A program made the translations under genes and the position numbers. Source: an uncultured Actinomycetes bacterium (lineage in GTDB: Bacteria > Actinomycetota > Thermoleophilia > Miltoncostaeales > Miltoncostaeaceae). Taken from it: 5,959 nt of DNA. Below, in pieces: positions 5,439-5,959 of the stretch; the stretch's first letter is position 1; each line of letters opens with the position of its first letter. Below the pieces are notes generated by a model. It had not been told where the DNA came from and made no database searches. It saw only the letters and a program-made list of their open reading frames with translations. The stretch lies in NCBI GenBank assembly GCA_903866425.1, contig CAIPNN010000241.1:1-5959 (forward strand), given 5' to 3'.

Positions 5439-5959
5439 ATGAGCGACTCACACGAAACCCCCAGTACGTCAAGCGGCCTGTCCCGCAAGCGCTTTCTGCA
5501 GGCAGGCGCAGCGGCAGCCGGTTCCCTCTACCTCGGCGCGAGCGCTGCATCGGCGAAGACCTCGTCGCAGGCAACGTCACCCGCGCCCAGCGGCAACCCG
5601 GCCGACATGAACATGATCATCTTCATGACCGACCAGGAGCGCTACATCCAGCACTTCCCACCGGGGTGGTCTGAGAAGAACCTGCCGGGGCTCACGATGC
5701 TCCAGAAGAACGGGCTCACGTTCACCAACGCCACCACCAATGCGTGCATGTGCTCGCCGGCGCGTTCCACCTTCTTCTCGGGTCGCTTCCCCGCACAGAC
5801 CGGCGTGAAGTACACCCTCGAGACCGACATGTACGGGGCGAACTACCCGCAGGTGGACCTGCCGTTCCCGTCGGCCGCTGCGGCACAGTCGGTTGGTCAG
5901 ACCGAGTCGAACCCGCTCCCCAACATCGCGCAGGTCATGGCGGATGCGGGCTACTACAC
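5439..5959 (+). CDS. Sulfatase-family hydrolase with Tat-like signal, N-terminal part (runs off right edge)
   Basis: 173 residues are visible before the window ends. The N-terminus has a Tat-like signal: SRKRFLQAG at residues 15-23, then a small-residue hydrophobic stretch ending ASAASA at about 39. The twin arginine is RK rather than RR. The mature part starts with the alkaline-phosphatase-superfamily strand MNMIIFMTDQER (57-68), where Asp65 is a likely metal ligand. The sulfatase signature CSPAR follows at 105-109 (NACMCSPARSTFFSGRFPAQTG region), with Cys105 the residue converted to formylglycine. LPNIAQVMADAGYY at 160-173 is the usual helix that precedes the GKWH-type motif, which lies outside the window. 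The family hydrolyses sulfate esters of polysaccharides or small molecules; the substrate is not predictable. The start at 5439 is fixed by the upstream TAGGGT and the position of the signal. It could be co-functional with the deacetylase in processing extracellular polysaccharide, but this is inference from adjacency. Confidence 0.92.
   Translation, partial: MSDSHETPSTSSGLSRKRFLQAGAAAAGSLYLGASAASAKTSSQATSPAPSGNPADMNMIIFMTDQERYIQHFPPGWSEKNLPGLTMLQKNGLTFTNATTNACMCSPARSTFFSGRFPAQTGVKYTLETDMYGANYPQVDLPFPSAAAAQSVGQTESNPLPNIAQVMADAGYY

Noticed and set aside
5642..5830. A 62-residue minus-strand open frame inside the sulfatase
   Set aside because: It lies opposite the sulfatase active-site region and has no RBS or domain support.
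1..5959. CRISPR arrays, tRNA/rRNA genes, insertion sequences, toxin-antitoxin or phage genes
   Set aside because: No regularly spaced repeats, no cloverleaf or rRNA-like sequence, no terminal inverted repeats and no transposase or integrase motifs were seen on either strand.

Overview
The window is G+C-rich (about two thirds by eye), with strong G/C preference at third codon positions. That bias produces long antisense shadow ORFs. At least two genes appear to start without a ribosome binding site, 6-7 nt after a TAnnnT hexamer, which is the leaderless layout common in Actinomycetota. Together with the gene content (PPK1, YihY/BrkB, secreted NodB deacetylase, Tat-type sulfatase), this suggests a chromosomal segment of a high-GC actinobacterium, possibly a lineage known mainly from environmental genomes. 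No phage, transposon, CRISPR, tRNA or rRNA signal is visible.

The layout is two divergent transcription units separated by about 90 bp (4467-4556). Leftward, on the minus strand, are five genes in one direction with tight spacing: a small four-helix membrane protein (4466-4095), a subtilisin-family serine peptidase with a C-terminal PPC-like domain (4095-2761, joined by a TGATG stop/start overlap), polyphosphate kinase 1 (2709-595), a small unrecognised helical protein (608-297, overlapping the end of ppk) and the N-terminal part of a YihY/BrkB-family membrane protein that runs off the left edge (289 to 1). The spacings are -1, about 51, -14 and about 7 nt, so the set could be one operon, or two with a break before ppk.

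Rightward, on the plus strand, are a secreted polysaccharide deacetylase (4557-5360) and then, after a hairpin and its own apparent leaderless promoter, the N-terminal part of a Tat-type formylglycine sulfatase (5439 to the right edge). Both are predicted to act outside the membrane on polysaccharide or sulfate-ester substrates.

Nothing here amounts to a clear new system. The points most worth a second look are the subtilase pair (no visible signal peptide, a peptidase-typical Pro missing after the catalytic Ser, translational coupling to a four-helix membrane protein, and a C7 homopolymer just after the start codon), the leaderless promoters, and the RK variant of the twin-arginine motif in the sulfatase.
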